Assembly: GCF_009695935.1 (NCBI RefSeq)
Contig: NZ_VUMY01000022.1
Span: forward strand, 1-36,245
Reading direction: 5' to 3'
Length of the DNA stretch: 36,245 nt
Source: Mobiluncus porci
GTDB taxonomy: Bacteria; Actinomycetota; Actinomycetes; Actinomycetales; Actinomycetaceae
Shown: piece after piece, positions 15,913 to 25,778 of the stretch
Layout of the letters: every line of letters starts with the position of its first letter
Numbering within the stretch: position 1 is the stretch's first letter
The notes under the pieces: generated by a model
Seen by the model: only the letters and a program-made list of their open reading frames with translations
Databases searched by the model: none
Told to the model about the DNA's origin: nothing
Made by a program: the position numbers and the translations under genes

Positions 15913-16896
15913 ATGGCTGAATTAGTAGCACCTGACTTTGTTCCTTCCGATATTCTTGACCACCCCCTTACTGAAGCACCCACCATCCCCGGCTGGAAGA
16001 AGATCGCGGCGGGAAAGGTTCGAGAAATCTTTATCCCCGAGAACGCTGCCGGAATCAAAAGCGCAGATAAGCTACTTCTCGTAGCCACCGACCGGATCTC
16101 GGCCTACGACTTTGTGCTGGACACCCCGATTCCCGGGAAGGGCGCCGTGCTGACCCAGCTCTCCCGCTGGTGGTTTGACCAGCTCTCCGGTGTGGTAGCG
16201 ACCCACAATCTCGACGAGGATGTTCCCACGGAGGTGGCTGGTCGTGCCATGGTGACTCGTCGGCTCGAGATGTATCCTGTGGAATGCGTGGCGCGCGGCT
16301 ATCTCACTGGCTCGGGACTTACTGAATACGAGGACCACGGCTCGGTTTGTGGGATTCCCTTGCCTCCGGGGCTGGTCGAGGCCTCCAAGCTCTCTGAACC
16401 GATTTTTACGCCGGCCATCAAGGCTGAGCTGGGTGAACACGATGAGAATGTCTCCGCTGATCGGATTGCGCAGCTCCACGGGCGTGCGGTCGCGAAAAAT
16501 CTCACCGATTTGACCTTGTTGATTTACCGGAAAGCCGCGGAAATCGCCGCCGAGCGCGGGATTATCCTCGCGGACACGAAGTTCGAATTCGGCGCCGAAC
16601 CGGGGATGGCGGTACGCGGAGAAAACGTGGCCGACGGAGCCAAGTCCTTTATTCTCGCCGACGAAGTTATCACTCCGGATTCCTCGCGGTTTTGGCCGGC
16701 AGATAAGTGGGTGGAAGGCAAGGTTACGCCAAGTTTTGACAAGCAGTTTGTGCGTGACTGGTTGACTTCTCCCGCTTCCGGTTGGGACCGCCGCGGAGAA
16801 ACCAAACCTCCGGCTCTGCCCGCTGAGGTCGTGGCGCGCACCTCCGAGCGTTATCTGGAGGCGTACCGGATTTTGACGGGGAAGTCGTTGGTGTAG
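15913..16896 (+). CDS. purC: SAICAR synthetase (purine biosynthesis)
   Basis: PurC joins CAIR and aspartate with ATP to make SAICAR. Conserved pieces are GKVREIFIP, TDRISAYDFVLDTPIPGKGAVLTQLS, the ARGYLTGSGLTEYE-type motif (VARGYLTGSGLTEY), and the C-terminal ILADTKFEFG followed by LADEVITPDSSRFW. The 327-residue length fits the longer actinobacterial form. No convincing Shine-Dalgarno precedes the ATG at 15913 (GAAAGAATACAGAT), so translation may start from a very short or absent leader. No other pur genes are adjacent. Confidence 0.94.
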   Translation: MAELVAPDFVPSDILDHPLTEAPTIPGWKKIAAGKVREIFIPENAAGIKSADKLLLVATDRISAYDFVLDTPIPGKGAVLTQLSRWWFDQLSGVVATHNLDEDVPTEVAGRAMVTRRLEMYPVECVARGYLTGSGLTEYEDHGSVCGIPLPPGLVEASKLSEPIFTPAIKAELGEHDENVSADRIAQLHGRAVAKNLTDLTLLIYRKAAEIAAERGIILADTKFEFGAEPGMAVRGENVADGAKSFILADEVITPDSSRFWPADKWVEGKVTPSFDKQFVRDWLTSPASGWDRRGETKPPALPAEVVARTSERYLEAYRILTGKSLV

Positions 16897-16964
16897 GCGC
16901 TGGCGGCGCTGCTAATCAACCCACTAATCTGTTAAAAAACTCAGCGAAACCCGTCGAGAACCGA

Positions 16965-16970
16965 TATGAT
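16965..16970 (+). promoter_or_regulatory. Possible -10 box for ahpC
   Basis: TATGAT lies 50 bp before the ahpC start in an AT-rich gap. No good -35 box is visible 16-18 bp upstream, so an activator-dependent promoter or no promoter are both possible. Confidence 0.25.
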
Positions 16971-17019
16971 TTAAAACAGTTTAGAGTAAATAGGCGTGGG
17001 TCAAGAAGAGGAGCTAACT

Positions 17020-17622
17020 ATGGCCGTGCTGACTATTGGGGACGAGTTTCCGGAATACGATTTCAAGGCAGTAGTCGGTGGTGTCTTGTCGGAACTGCCG
17101 GTGAGTAAGGAAGAAGACTTCTTCTGCCGCGTGCGCTCTGCTGATGTCAAAGCCGGGCAGTGGCGCCTTGTAGTCATGTGGCCGAAGGATTTCACGTTCG
17201 TTTGTCCCACCGAGCTCGCTGGAATCGCTGGAGTCTATGAGGATTTGCAAGAGCGCAACTGCGATGTGGTCGCGGTCAATACTGATTCGGAATACGTGCA
17301 CCTCGCGTGGCGTTCGAAAGATGAGCTGCTGCGGGATATTCCGTTCCCCTTGGCGACCGATCCGGTGCATGACTTCTTGAAAGAGGCTGGGGTGTTGAAC
17401 TCCGAAGGGGTGTGTGACCGTGCGTCTTTCTTAGTCGATCCGGACAATAAGATTCAGTTTGTTTCCGTGGATGCTGGCTCTGTTGGGCGTAACGCCGAGG
17501 AGCTCGTGCGCCAGCTTGATGCGTTGCAGTCCGGTGGGCTCACCTCTTGCGGGTGGCATCCGGGCGAGCCGACCCTCGATGTTTTCAAGGCGGCCACGAA
17601 TCTTGTTTCTTTGAACCTCTAG
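17020..17622 (+). CDS. ahpC: AhpC-type 2-Cys peroxiredoxin
   Basis: The protein reduces hydroperoxides. It closely follows the mycobacterial AhpC pattern: TIGDEFPEYDF at the N-terminus, the peroxidatic Cys in WPKDFTFVCPTE, VNTDSEYVHLAWR, LPFPL-like DIPFPLATD, AGVLNSEGVCDRASFLVDP, AGSVGRNAEELVRQLDALQ, and a resolving Cys in TSCGWHPGEPTLD. The start ATG 17020 has GAGGAG six bases upstream; the longer GTG 16996 start would translate through it. No ahpD or ahpF neighbour is present, so the electron donor is unknown. A nearby OxyR gene is not seen. Confidence 0.92.
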   Translation: MAVLTIGDEFPEYDFKAVVGGVLSELPVSKEEDFFCRVRSADVKAGQWRLVVMWPKDFTFVCPTELAGIAGVYEDLQERNCDVVAVNTDSEYVHLAWRSKDELLRDIPFPLATDPVHDFLKEAGVLNSEGVCDRASFLVDPDNKIQFVSVDAGSVGRNAEELVRQLDALQSGGLTSCGWHPGEPTLDVFKAATNLVSLNL

Positions 17623-17724
17623 TCTCTCCCCGCTAAATTTTGTAAACAATTCCGGAGGCTTTCCGCTGCGGCAGTGGTGGCTCTTCGTCGCTACGCCGGT
17701 GGGACGTTCGCGTAGGCAGCCTGT

Positions 17725-17892
17725 GGGTATTAGCAATCTCTTCGAGATTGCATACCCTCGGTCTTTCGGTTCGAGCTCAAGTAAGCTTGGCTTGACCTCA
17801 CTCCCTTCGGGTATTAGCAATCTCTTCGAGATTGCATACCCTCGGTCTTTCGGTTCGAGCTCAAGCAAGCTTGGCTTGACCTCACTCCCTTC
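17725..17892. repeat. 84-bp tandem duplication with hairpins (2 copies)
   Basis: Copy 1 (17725-17808) and copy 2 (17809-17892) differ at a single base (CAAGT versus CAAGC). Each copy starts with a strong hairpin, GGGTAT-ta-GCAATCTC-TTC-GAGATTGC-ATACCC, then a second weaker one, GAGCTCAAG...CTTGACCTC. A third copy begins at 17893 but is lost after four bases. Two copies with no unique spacers rule out CRISPR. Confidence 0.9.
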
Positions 17893-17904
17893 GGGTGCTC
17901 GTAG

Positions 17905-18031
17905 TTTTTCTTAGCAACTTGTTGCTTAGAAAAACAGAGCGGGACCCCACCGCGACGCAGGTCGAGAGCAATGCCGAGCTTGCTCGAGCATTGCCGAGAC
18001 CAAGGAAGCGGCGCGCAATGCGAAGCATTGC
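17905..18031. repeat. Hairpin array between ahpC and gdhA
   Basis: Three strong hairpins follow the tandem repeat. They are TTTTTCTTAGCAAC/GTTGCTTAGAAAAA (17905-17934, 13 of 14 paired, TT loop), GCAATGC...GCATTGC (17968-17994, with inner CGAG/CTCG), and GCAATGC-GAA-GCATTGC (18015-18031). The middle part, 17948-18012, is homologous in inverted orientation to 24060-24125. The gap 17623-18206 holds no gene I can support. The first hairpin could terminate ahpC transcription. Confidence 0.75.
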
Positions 18032-18182
18032 AAGCACCAAGCTGCCGAGCGGTCGTCCCCCAAGCGACTCCGGACAACCGACTTGAGTGGTTGTGTTTAC
18101 TGAATAGAACACATGTCTCGGATTGTGAGACGGGGCGTTTGGGGTGCGAGATAAAAATTGTAGTAAATTGATTGCGTCCTAA

Positions 18183-19547
<1,365 letters not shown>

Positions 19548-19551
19548 TCCT

Positions 19552-21576
19552 CTACCGAGAACCTGCAGAAGCTGAAGCATCTGGGGCCTCCGCTACGGCG
19601 GGGGTCCCAGAGCTTCCAGAAGCACTGGGACTAGCGGAGGCCGCGGGGCTCGGCGGGCGAGTCTCCTCGGCCCAGGCCTTCAACCCATTGAACAAAGCCG
19701 TCGCGTACTTATCCTGACCAGCATCTGACTTCATCAAAGTTGCATCGGCTGGATTGCGCATCTCCCCGAGCTCCACCATCACCGCGGGCACTTCCGAAAA
19801 ATTCAACGTCGCCAGATCCGAACGCTTCCAGATTCCATCGGCAATCGGGCCGTTGCTTTGCGGGGTGAGTCCGCCGTTTTTCAAGGCCGTGACCAGGGCG
19901 GTCGCGAGCTTCGAGGCGGGCTCTTTCTGGGCATCGTTCAAGGGCGGCTCGGAAATCATCGCGAAGAAGCCGTGGACGCTCGTGTTGGTCGTGCCGTTGC
20001 CGTGAATCGAAACCATGACGTCGGCGCCGACCTTTTGCGGGAAAGCCCCGCGATCATTTACGCAAGGTCCGACCCCCACGTCTGAGTCGCGCGTCAAAAC
20101 GACGGTGGCGCCCTCCACTTCGAGTTTGGTCTTTAACAAGTTGGCCACATTCCAATTGAACTCATGTTCCGAAAATCCGTCGGCCGCCGCGGTTCCGGTC
20201 GTGTTACAGGCCTGCTGTCCGCCGCGACCGTCATCCACATTTTGGCCAATCTGTTGCCAAGCCGCGGCGTTACCCCCGTTGTGACCCGGGTCAAGCACCA
20301 CCTTCAGACCGTTCAAACCGCCGGTAGCGGTTGAGCCCACCTGATTGGTGGCATTGTCCTGGTTGCTGACAGAATCGGGGCTGTCTCCCGTTGGCACGTC
20401 AACGGGATCGCTGGGGGAGACTGTGACGGTAGGAGCAGGAGCGGGGCTGAGATTCATCCCCACGCCCACCCCGACGCCGACCCCGATTAGTGAGAGCAAC
20501 ACTGCAACCGCGATCATCGCGACGGGTGAAATCCCGTCGGCGCGGTAAGCCGACGCTGGGCGAGCCGCGGGGGCGGGCACCTCATCAACGCGGCGGAACC
20601 GCAGTTTTGTCGGTCCGTCGGGGGTCGCCGCGGAGACGCTTTTCCAGATTGTCGGCTGCGAGGGAGTGGGCTGCTCTCGCGGGGGTGTTTCGTCGGCATC
20701 GTCGGGGGCAGTATCGGAGGCAAAAAAGTCCAGGGCCGAGAAGTCTTCCTTTCTCGGGGTTTCTCTGGCGCCTACAGGTGGTTTGGGGGAGTTTGGCCGC
20801 GGTGAAGCGGGCAACTCAGCAAAGGCCTCTCCGGTGTCGTCTGTTTCGGGAACATCGTCCCATCCATTCATAAGACTTTGCCAGCCCTCGGAATGGGTCC
20901 GCTGTGATTGGTTCGAGGCGGTAGCGGGGGTGAATCTCGAATGCGGGTGGGTGCCTTCATCAAGGAGGGCGCCATAAGCCAGGCCATTGCCGGAATCGAA
21001 GCCTTGCCGTGGATCCGTCACCTCGTCGGCTCGGCTCGGTTCGCTGGCGCTCCACCTTGAGGCGCGGCGGGAATCCTCACGGCGAGACCCGCGTCCAAAC
21101 CAAGAATTTGACCGCGAAGCCACGCTGGCTCTTGCTGAATCCTCTCGGGGAAGTTCCTCCGCGGAAACGCGAGCCGGCAGCGCCCCGCGAGCCCCCGCGG
21201 TCCCTCCCGCTCCCAGCGTGCCCCGCATCGCCTCGGGCAACTCCGGCGTAACTCCAGAGGCGAATCCATCCCTGTATCTGTCCGGCGCGTCAGGCCCGTC
21301 GGAATTCAACATATTCTGGGCGTTGGCGATCAGCGCGGCGATTCCCGGATTGTCCCCGTAAGGCAATTCGGGAGTTCGCTCCGACCCCGCGTTACCGGCC
21401 GCCTCGGCTGCTTGAGAAAATTCCTGGAAAAAGCCCGCGGCGTGGGCGTCAGTGGAACTTGGCGGGGGAGACGGTCGACGAGGGGTCTGACCCAGTTGGG
21501 CGGAGCGCGCCGGAGGCGCAGCAGTATAATCCTGGGTCGGTTCCCAGGTGTCAAAATCCTCACCCCACTTGGCCAT
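19552..21576 (-). CDS. Ami1-type N-acetylmuramoyl-L-alanine amidase with long cytoplasmic N-terminus
   Basis: The C-terminal third is an Amidase_3 zinc hydrolase that cleaves the lactyl-amide bond of peptidoglycan. It has the Zn ligands His in VVLDPGHNGG, Glu in FSEHEFNWN and His in MVSIHGNG, and the catalytic Glu in VMVELGEMRN. The two Cys (QQAC and GPCVNDR) and layout resemble mycobacterial Ami1 (Rv3717). A single membrane helix lies at about residues 350-375, ending GVGVGVGM. Residues 1-345 are charged, Pro/Ser/Arg-rich and probably disordered in the cytoplasm, which is unusual. The tail is Ala/Ser/Pro-rich. GGAGAG precedes the ATG. It lies 29 bp after the LRV gene, probably the same operon. 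Confidence 0.85.
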   Translation of the reverse strand: MAKWGEDFDTWEPTQDYTAAPPARSAQLGQTPRRPSPPPSSTDAHAAGFFQEFSQAAEAAGNAGSERTPELPYGDNPGIAALIANAQNMLNSDGPDAPDRYRDGFASGVTPELPEAMRGTLGAGGTAGARGALPARVSAEELPREDSARASVASRSNSWFGRGSRREDSRRASRWSASEPSRADEVTDPRQGFDSGNGLAYGALLDEGTHPHSRFTPATASNQSQRTHSEGWQSLMNGWDDVPETDDTGEAFAELPASPRPNSPKPPVGARETPRKEDFSALDFFASDTAPDDADETPPREQPTPSQPTIWKSVSAATPDGPTKLRFRRVDEVPAPAARPASAYRADGISPVAMIAVAVLLSLIGVGVGVGVGMNLSPAPAPTVTVSPSDPVDVPTGDSPDSVSNQDNATNQVGSTATGGLNGLKVVLDPGHNGGNAAAWQQIGQNVDDGRGGQQACNTTGTAAADGFSEHEFNWNVANLLKTKLEVEGATVVLTRDSDVGVGPCVNDRGAFPQKVGADVMVSIHGNGTTNTSVHGFFAMISEPPLNDAQKEPASKLATALVTALKNGGLTPQSNGPIADGIWKRSDLATLNFSEVPAVMVELGEMRNPADATLMKSDAGQDKYATALFNGLKAWAEETRPPSPAASASPSASGSSGTPAVAEAPDASASAGSR

Positions 21577-21605
21577 TGTTGCGCTCTCCAGTCCTCAATC
21601 AGGGT

Positions 21606-22979
21606 TCATTTCTGGAAGGACTGGTAGCCTTGGCGGGCAATCTGGAAGGCCTCGCCAGTCATGGTGTTCCAGCATTCCGTGTAATCGTGGGTGGAGGTGC
21701 AGGCGAAATCGCCGGTGGTGATGGACTGGTCGTATTGAACCGCGCCACCGCTCGGGGCGTAGGCCTCTTTGGGCTGGCAGGAGACCTGCGGGGTGCCGTC
21801 GGTCAGCGTGACCTTCACGGAAGTCTCCGGTCCGCAACTTTCGATAGTGGCTTCGTGGTCTTTCAACATGCAGGTCAGCATGTCACCGCTCACGGCGCAA
21901 GACGTGTTTCCGGACAGGGTCGTGAGTGCCGGAGTCTCGATGGCTCCAGCCGGAGCGGGAGCCATTGGCTCTTTAGCGGTTTCGCTGGGCTTCGCGGATG
22001 GGTCTTGGCTGTTGGCTTTCGGATCAGTCGTTTGGCTGGTTTCATCACCGGGATTCTGGCTCGGGGTCTCGCTCGTCGAGTCATCGCGGGAACCGAGGAA
22101 GGCCATGATGAGGGCCACCGCTAGGGCGATGACCACAATGAGGAGGAACCCGAAAATGATCCACAGTATTGTGTTGGATTTTGGTTCTTCCTCTTCAAAT
22201 TCTTGGTTATAGGCGGCGTTGGGATTGTTGAATCCGGCGGGCGCAATCACCGAGGTTTGATCCAATGCGGGCGGGGTGGCGGGGGGCGCTACGGGAGATG
22301 CGGCGGTCGCGGGGGTGAATGGTGTGGGGGTGCTTGGTCCGGAGCCCGGGGCATAGGAGGGGGGAAGCGCAGACGCGGCAGGGGTGGTGGCTGGTGCTGT
22401 TCCAGAGGGGGCGTCAGCGGCGGCTGCGGGGGTCGCGGCGGAGTCAGCCGCGGAGTTTGCTGAGGTCACGGCGGTGCCGGATAGCACGGTGGTTTCTTCG
22501 GGGTTATTATTCCCGAGAATTGAAGTTCGAGTCGGGGGAAACGCGGTAGTGTTTGCGGCAGCCTCGGCTGTTTCGGTTGAATCACTCGGATTTGTCTGGG
22601 GAGTGTCGCCGGTAGCGTCAGGCAAAGACTCAAGCGCTTCTGCCGCGAAAATCGGGCTGGCATCTGTGGAAGTGTCAGGGGAGTGTTCAGCACCGGCAAC
22701 GTTGGAGGAATCGGAATTCACCAAGAGATCCGCGGGCAGAGCGACCGTGGGCATCGGCATGGCCGTTCCTGCCGCAAACATTTGTTGACGTTCCTGCAAC
22801 GCCGCCATCACCTCAGGCTCATTCTTTCCGGCCAGCCAATCGAGCAGCCCCGTATAGGCGGCAGGATTCTTGGCAATGAGGGGGCGCAGTTCGGCATTGG
22901 TGGCAAGTTGTTGAAGCTCCAGACCGGGGGTGTTTGGGTTGGATGCCTTATTCTTCAACTCAGAAATATTGTCGCTCAT
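21606..22979 (-). CDS. LRV-domain membrane protein with Cys-rich extracellular domain
   Basis: Function unknown. Residues about 8-55 (NTPGLELQQLATNAELRPLI, NPAAYTGLLDWLAG) are the variant leucine-rich repeat (LRV) N-terminal domain seen in many actinobacterial proteins. A Pro/Ala/Thr-rich segment follows (about 60-255), then a membrane helix (ILWIIFGFLLIVVIALAVAL, about 270-295). The extracellular C-terminal domain (~345-457) has six cysteines, consistent with three disulfides, and ends ACTSTHDYTECWNTMTGEAF. It precedes the amidase by 29 bp and shares its inside-disordered, outside-domain layout, suggesting a joint role at the cell wall. Confidence 0.7.
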   Translation of the reverse strand: MSDNISELKNKASNPNTPGLELQQLATNAELRPLIAKNPAAYTGLLDWLAGKNEPEVMAALQERQQMFAAGTAMPMPTVALPADLLVNSDSSNVAGAEHSPDTSTDASPIFAAEALESLPDATGDTPQTNPSDSTETAEAAANTTAFPPTRTSILGNNNPEETTVLSGTAVTSANSAADSAATPAAAADAPSGTAPATTPAASALPPSYAPGSGPSTPTPFTPATAASPVAPPATPPALDQTSVIAPAGFNNPNAAYNQEFEEEEPKSNTILWIIFGFLLIVVIALAVALIMAFLGSRDDSTSETPSQNPGDETSQTTDPKANSQDPSAKPSETAKEPMAPAPAGAIETPALTTLSGNTSCAVSGDMLTCMLKDHEATIESCGPETSVKVTLTDGTPQVSCQPKEAYAPSGGAVQYDQSITTGDFACTSTHDYTECWNTMTGEAFQIARQGYQSFQK

Positions 22980-23055
22980 GGGAATCCTTTCGCTACTTTG
23001 CCATTATTCCACAGACCCGCGGTTTCGCGCCGATTTTTTGATGGTTCCTTCCGGG

Positions 23056-23125
23056 ATTAACTCGTGAACAAATCGACACAAGTGGGCATATCTGAAGTCT
23101 CGTGTCGAATTCTTCACGAGTTAAT
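23056..23125. repeat. Palindromic repeat, copy C, at the nrdG-like 3' end
   Basis: ATTAACTCGTGAACAAATCG... (23056-23079) pairs with 23102-23125 at 22 of 24 positions around a 22-base loop. The ends TAACTCGTG/CACGAGTTA match those of the repeats at 199-264 and 27470-27535, but the interior differs. The stop codon of the nrdG-like gene lies inside the right arm. The hairpin may protect or terminate that transcript; there is no T-run. Confidence 0.7.
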
Positions 23126-23930
23126 TCAGTTCCATACTGCCACGGAAGGTGAAATGGGGGAATCCAAGGCTCTGGATAGTCCTCGCGACTTCGGCCAAGG
23201 CAGCGGGAAATCCTTGAGATTGCGGGGTTTTATAGATTTTCGCGAACTCGGGTCTGGTCCCGTCCGGACGCGCCTCCTGAATCGCGAGAGTCTCCACCCC
23301 GCGACTGCGCAGTGTCTTGGCAATCTCCAGAGCGTTTTCGGGATTCGTATCTCGCGGGTCGTCTCCCGGATAGACCGTTAGTCTCACCTCGTAGTCTTGG
23401 AGTTGGCCAGCAAGGTGAGCCTCGAGGACGAGGTCAAGGGACTCCCAGGCTTTTTGACCTAAGGCTTGGTTGGCTAGGTGGGTTCCTTGGGGACCAGACT
23501 TTTCCAGTCCTGCGACCCATGAATAATTTTCCGGCAGCGCCTTGATATCAAGCCCAATCCAATCAAGAAGCACCTGGTCAAGGAGTTCCGCGAGTCGCTT
23601 CGGATAGGCTCCACCCGAGTGAAGGCCAATCTCAAAACCCAGTTCTCGTGCGCGCTGAGCCGCGGGGATTAGAGCCGCCTGCCTCGTGGGCTCACCGCCG
23701 GAAAACACCACTCCATCGAGCAGGCCTTGTCGTCTTGTGAGCAGCTCCCAGAGATCTTCCTCGGCGTATCCGCCGGTCATATGGGGGTCAATAATGGCAA
23801 AGTTTTGGCAGTAGCCGCAATTCCAGGGGCACCCCTGTAGAAACGCGGTGGCCACGAGTTTTCCGGGCCAATCCACGCTTGAAAACGGGGTTACTCCGGC
23901 AATATTGAGGCCGGTAAGGTCCTTATGCAT
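23121..23930 (-). CDS. nrdG: Radical SAM activating enzyme, anaerobic ribonucleotide reductase type
   Basis: The protein has the C-x3-C-x2-C iron-sulfur motif in QGCPWNCGYCQNF, preceded by TPFSSVDWPGKLVATAFLQG, which is typical of NrdG-like activases. GGE (FSGGEPT) and LDIKA motifs of radical SAM enzymes follow. It would install the glycyl radical in NrdD under anaerobic conditions. At 269 residues it is longer than classic E. coli NrdG (~154), resembling the longer NrdG2-like group, so it could activate another glycyl-radical enzyme. No nrdD is in the window. It is in the same orientation as its neighbours but separated from cysS by a hairpin array. Confidence 0.72.
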   Translation of the reverse strand: MHKDLTGLNIAGVTPFSSVDWPGKLVATAFLQGCPWNCGYCQNFAIIDPHMTGGYAEEDLWELLTRRQGLLDGVVFSGGEPTRQAALIPAAQRARELGFEIGLHSGGAYPKRLAELLDQVLLDWIGLDIKALPENYSWVAGLEKSGPQGTHLANQALGQKAWESLDLVLEAHLAGQLQDYEVRLTVYPGDDPRDTNPENALEIAKTLRSRGVETLAIQEARPDGTRPEFAKIYKTPQSQGFPAALAEVARTIQSLGFPHFTFRGSMELN

Positions 23931-23962
23931 GATTCTTCTTCAACGAGTATAGCCGACGGGTT

Positions 23963-24246
23963 GCGCCTGAAGGCGCTAGCGGTGTTTCGCCTCCAGGTGC
24001 TTGCGCACCTTAGACGAGTTTCGCCTAAAACGGCACATCGGTAGTTGGAACACTTCGTGTTCCCTGCCGCTTCCTTGACCTTAGCAATGCTCGAGCCAGC
24101 TCGGCATTGCGTTCGGTCTGCGTCGCGGTGCAGTTTTTTAACGGCTCCACGCTGTGACGCGCTGGCTTTTGCTCGCTTTGCTCGCTGCCAGCGCGCGCAC
24201 TGTTGCGGGCCCCATATGGCTGAACTTTGTTCAGCCGACGGGCCCG
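23963..24246. repeat. Dense hairpin array between nrdG-like gene and cysS
   Basis: At least six hairpins occur in 284 bp. They are GCGCC-TGAA-GGCGC (23963-23976), AGGTGC-TTGC-GCACCT (23995-24010), GGAACAC-TTC-GTGTTCC (24047-24063), GCAATGC...GCATTGC (24084-24110), and GCGCTGGC...GCCAGCGC (24159-24194). The last is a nested pair, CGGGCCC/GGGCCCG around GGCTGAAC-TTT-GTTCAGCC (24206-24246), which contains the cysS stop codon. Region 24060-24125 is homologous, inverted, to 17948-18012. No gene is supported in 23931-24230. Confidence 0.8.
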
Positions 24247-25751
24247 CATTTTGGTCCTTCGGGGGTGTCGGTGACGGGAAGGCCACAGGATTCGAGAAGG
24301 TTACGAATCCCGTCAGCGCGTCCCCAATCCTTTTCGGCCTTGGCAGCAGTCCGGACCTCCAGCAGCCCTTTGATGAGCCCCTTTAATGAATCCTCATCAG
24401 CGCCTGCCTCGGAATCCTCCAGACTTGCACCTTCCGAGCCCCAGCCTGGATCCTTCGGATCAAGCCCCAACACATCCAACATCGCCCGTAACTGGAGAGC
24501 CTGGGCAGTCGCCGCAGCCTTATCGCCGCTGGCTAGAGCTGTATTGCCGGCTTTGACGGCGCGGTGCAGAGCGGGAAGCGCCCCCGGCACATTCAGGTCG
24601 TCATTCATGGCAGCCACGAAGTCCGCGGGGAGCTCTATCTCTTCGAGAGCACGTTGACGGACGAGATCGGGTTCTTCATCGCCGTAAGCGTTTAGGGGGA
24701 TTTTGGCGGCTACGCCATTCGTCTCCGGCGTCTCGCTAGGCTCCGCGGAGGCAACCTTGATGAAACCGGAAAACTTCTCCCACAGATCCGCAGCCTGCAC
24801 TAAAGAATCCTCGGAAAACTCCAGGTTAGTCCGGTAATGGGTGGCCACCACCGCCAACCGCACCACAGGCGCGGGCCACTTCGCCAAGAGGCGCCGCACC
24901 CCGACGACATTGCCGACTGACTTCGACATCTTCTCACCCTTCAAGGTGAGCCAGGCGTTGTGCATCCAATAGCGCGCAAAACCCCATCCGGCACCGTGAG
25001 ACTGCGCCATTTCGTTCTCGTGGTGCGGGAAACGAAGATCCAGCCCGCCGCCGTGAATGTCGAATTCGTCGCCCAGATAAGCCTGGCTCATTGCCGAGCA
25101 CTCCAGGTGCCAGCCCGGGCGTCCCCGTCCCCAGGGCGCCTCCCAAGACGCCGTCACCGGCTCGTCTTCCTTTGCTGCTTTCCACAGGGCGAAGTCACGT
25201 GGGTCGCGTTTTCCCGCTTCGGTCAACTCATCAACCTGGGACTCGTCCTCGGTCGAGGCGAGATCGTGGAGTCGCTGGTTGGTGAGCGCTCCGTAGTCCG
25301 GCAGGGACGTGACTGAAAAATACACGTTTCCTTTGCCGTCGTCATAGGCATGTCCACGATCCAAGAGACGTTGGACGAGGGCAATTTGCTGGGGGATATG
25401 GCCGGTGGCGTGCGGGGTGACATCGGGCGGGAGGGTGTTCAAGGCCCGATATGCCCAGTTGAATTCCCGCTCGAAGTGCGCCGCCAGCGCCCACCAAGCA
25501 ATACCGGCTTCTGCGGACTTCTTCAAAATCTTGTCGTCAATGTCGGTGACATTGCGGACATACGTGACCTCGAGGCCGGAACGGCGCAACCAGCGCACCA
25601 GGACGTCGAAGTCCAGCGCGGCGCGGAGGTGACCGAGGTGCGGGGCGCCTTGGACTGTCGGGCCGCACAGATACAAGCCAACCCGTCCGTGACGTAGGGG
25701 TTCAAAATCACGCACCGCATGGGTGGCAGAGTCATAAATTTTCAGCGACAT
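24231..25751 (-). CDS. cysS: Cysteinyl-tRNA synthetase
   Basis: A class I aminoacyl-tRNA synthetase charging tRNA-Cys. The HIGH motif appears as PHLGH in LYLCGPTVQGAPHLGHLRAAL, and KMSKS is in GEKMSKSVGNV. The zinc ligands are present: Cys in LYLCGPTV, Cys in WHLECSAMS, and the HHENE segment. The length of about 506 residues is slightly long because of an acidic insertion near residues 360-400. I prefer ATG 25751 (MSLKIYDS) to TTG 25757; neither has a strong Shine-Dalgarno. The stop codon sits within a hairpin. The toxin gene lies 27 bp upstream on the same strand. Confidence 0.95.
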   Translation of the reverse strand: MSLKIYDSATHAVRDFEPLRHGRVGLYLCGPTVQGAPHLGHLRAALDFDVLVRWLRRSGLEVTYVRNVTDIDDKILKKSAEAGIAWWALAAHFEREFNWAYRALNTLPPDVTPHATGHIPQQIALVQRLLDRGHAYDDGKGNVYFSVTSLPDYGALTNQRLHDLASTEDESQVDELTEAGKRDPRDFALWKAAKEDEPVTASWEAPWGRGRPGWHLECSAMSQAYLGDEFDIHGGGLDLRFPHHENEMAQSHGAGWGFARYWMHNAWLTLKGEKMSKSVGNVVGVRRLLAKWPAPVVRLAVVATHYRTNLEFSEDSLVQAADLWEKFSGFIKVASAEPSETPETNGVAAKIPLNAYGDEEPDLVRQRALEEIELPADFVAAMNDDLNVPGALPALHRAVKAGNTALASGDKAAATAQALQLRAMLDVLGLDPKDPGWGSEGASLEDSEAGADEDSLKGLIKGLLEVRTAAKAEKDWGRADGIRNLLESCGLPVTDTPEGPKCGPVG

Positions 25752-25778
25752 TTTCAACCAATCTTTGCAGGGGCTTCA

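Noticed and set aside
17725-17892. CRISPR array
   Set aside because: Only two direct units with no unique spacers and no cas genes; it is a tandem duplication.
17895-18086. Small protein gene in the hairpin array, with a similar frame at 24025-24249 on the minus strand
   Set aside because: The two translations agree because the DNA repeats are homologous. Neither has a ribosome-binding site, and the low-complexity peptides look like translated hairpins. Not fully excluded.
22203-22463. Glycine-rich plus-strand open frame
   Set aside because: It is the complement of the Pro/Ala-rich linker codons of the LRV protein gene.
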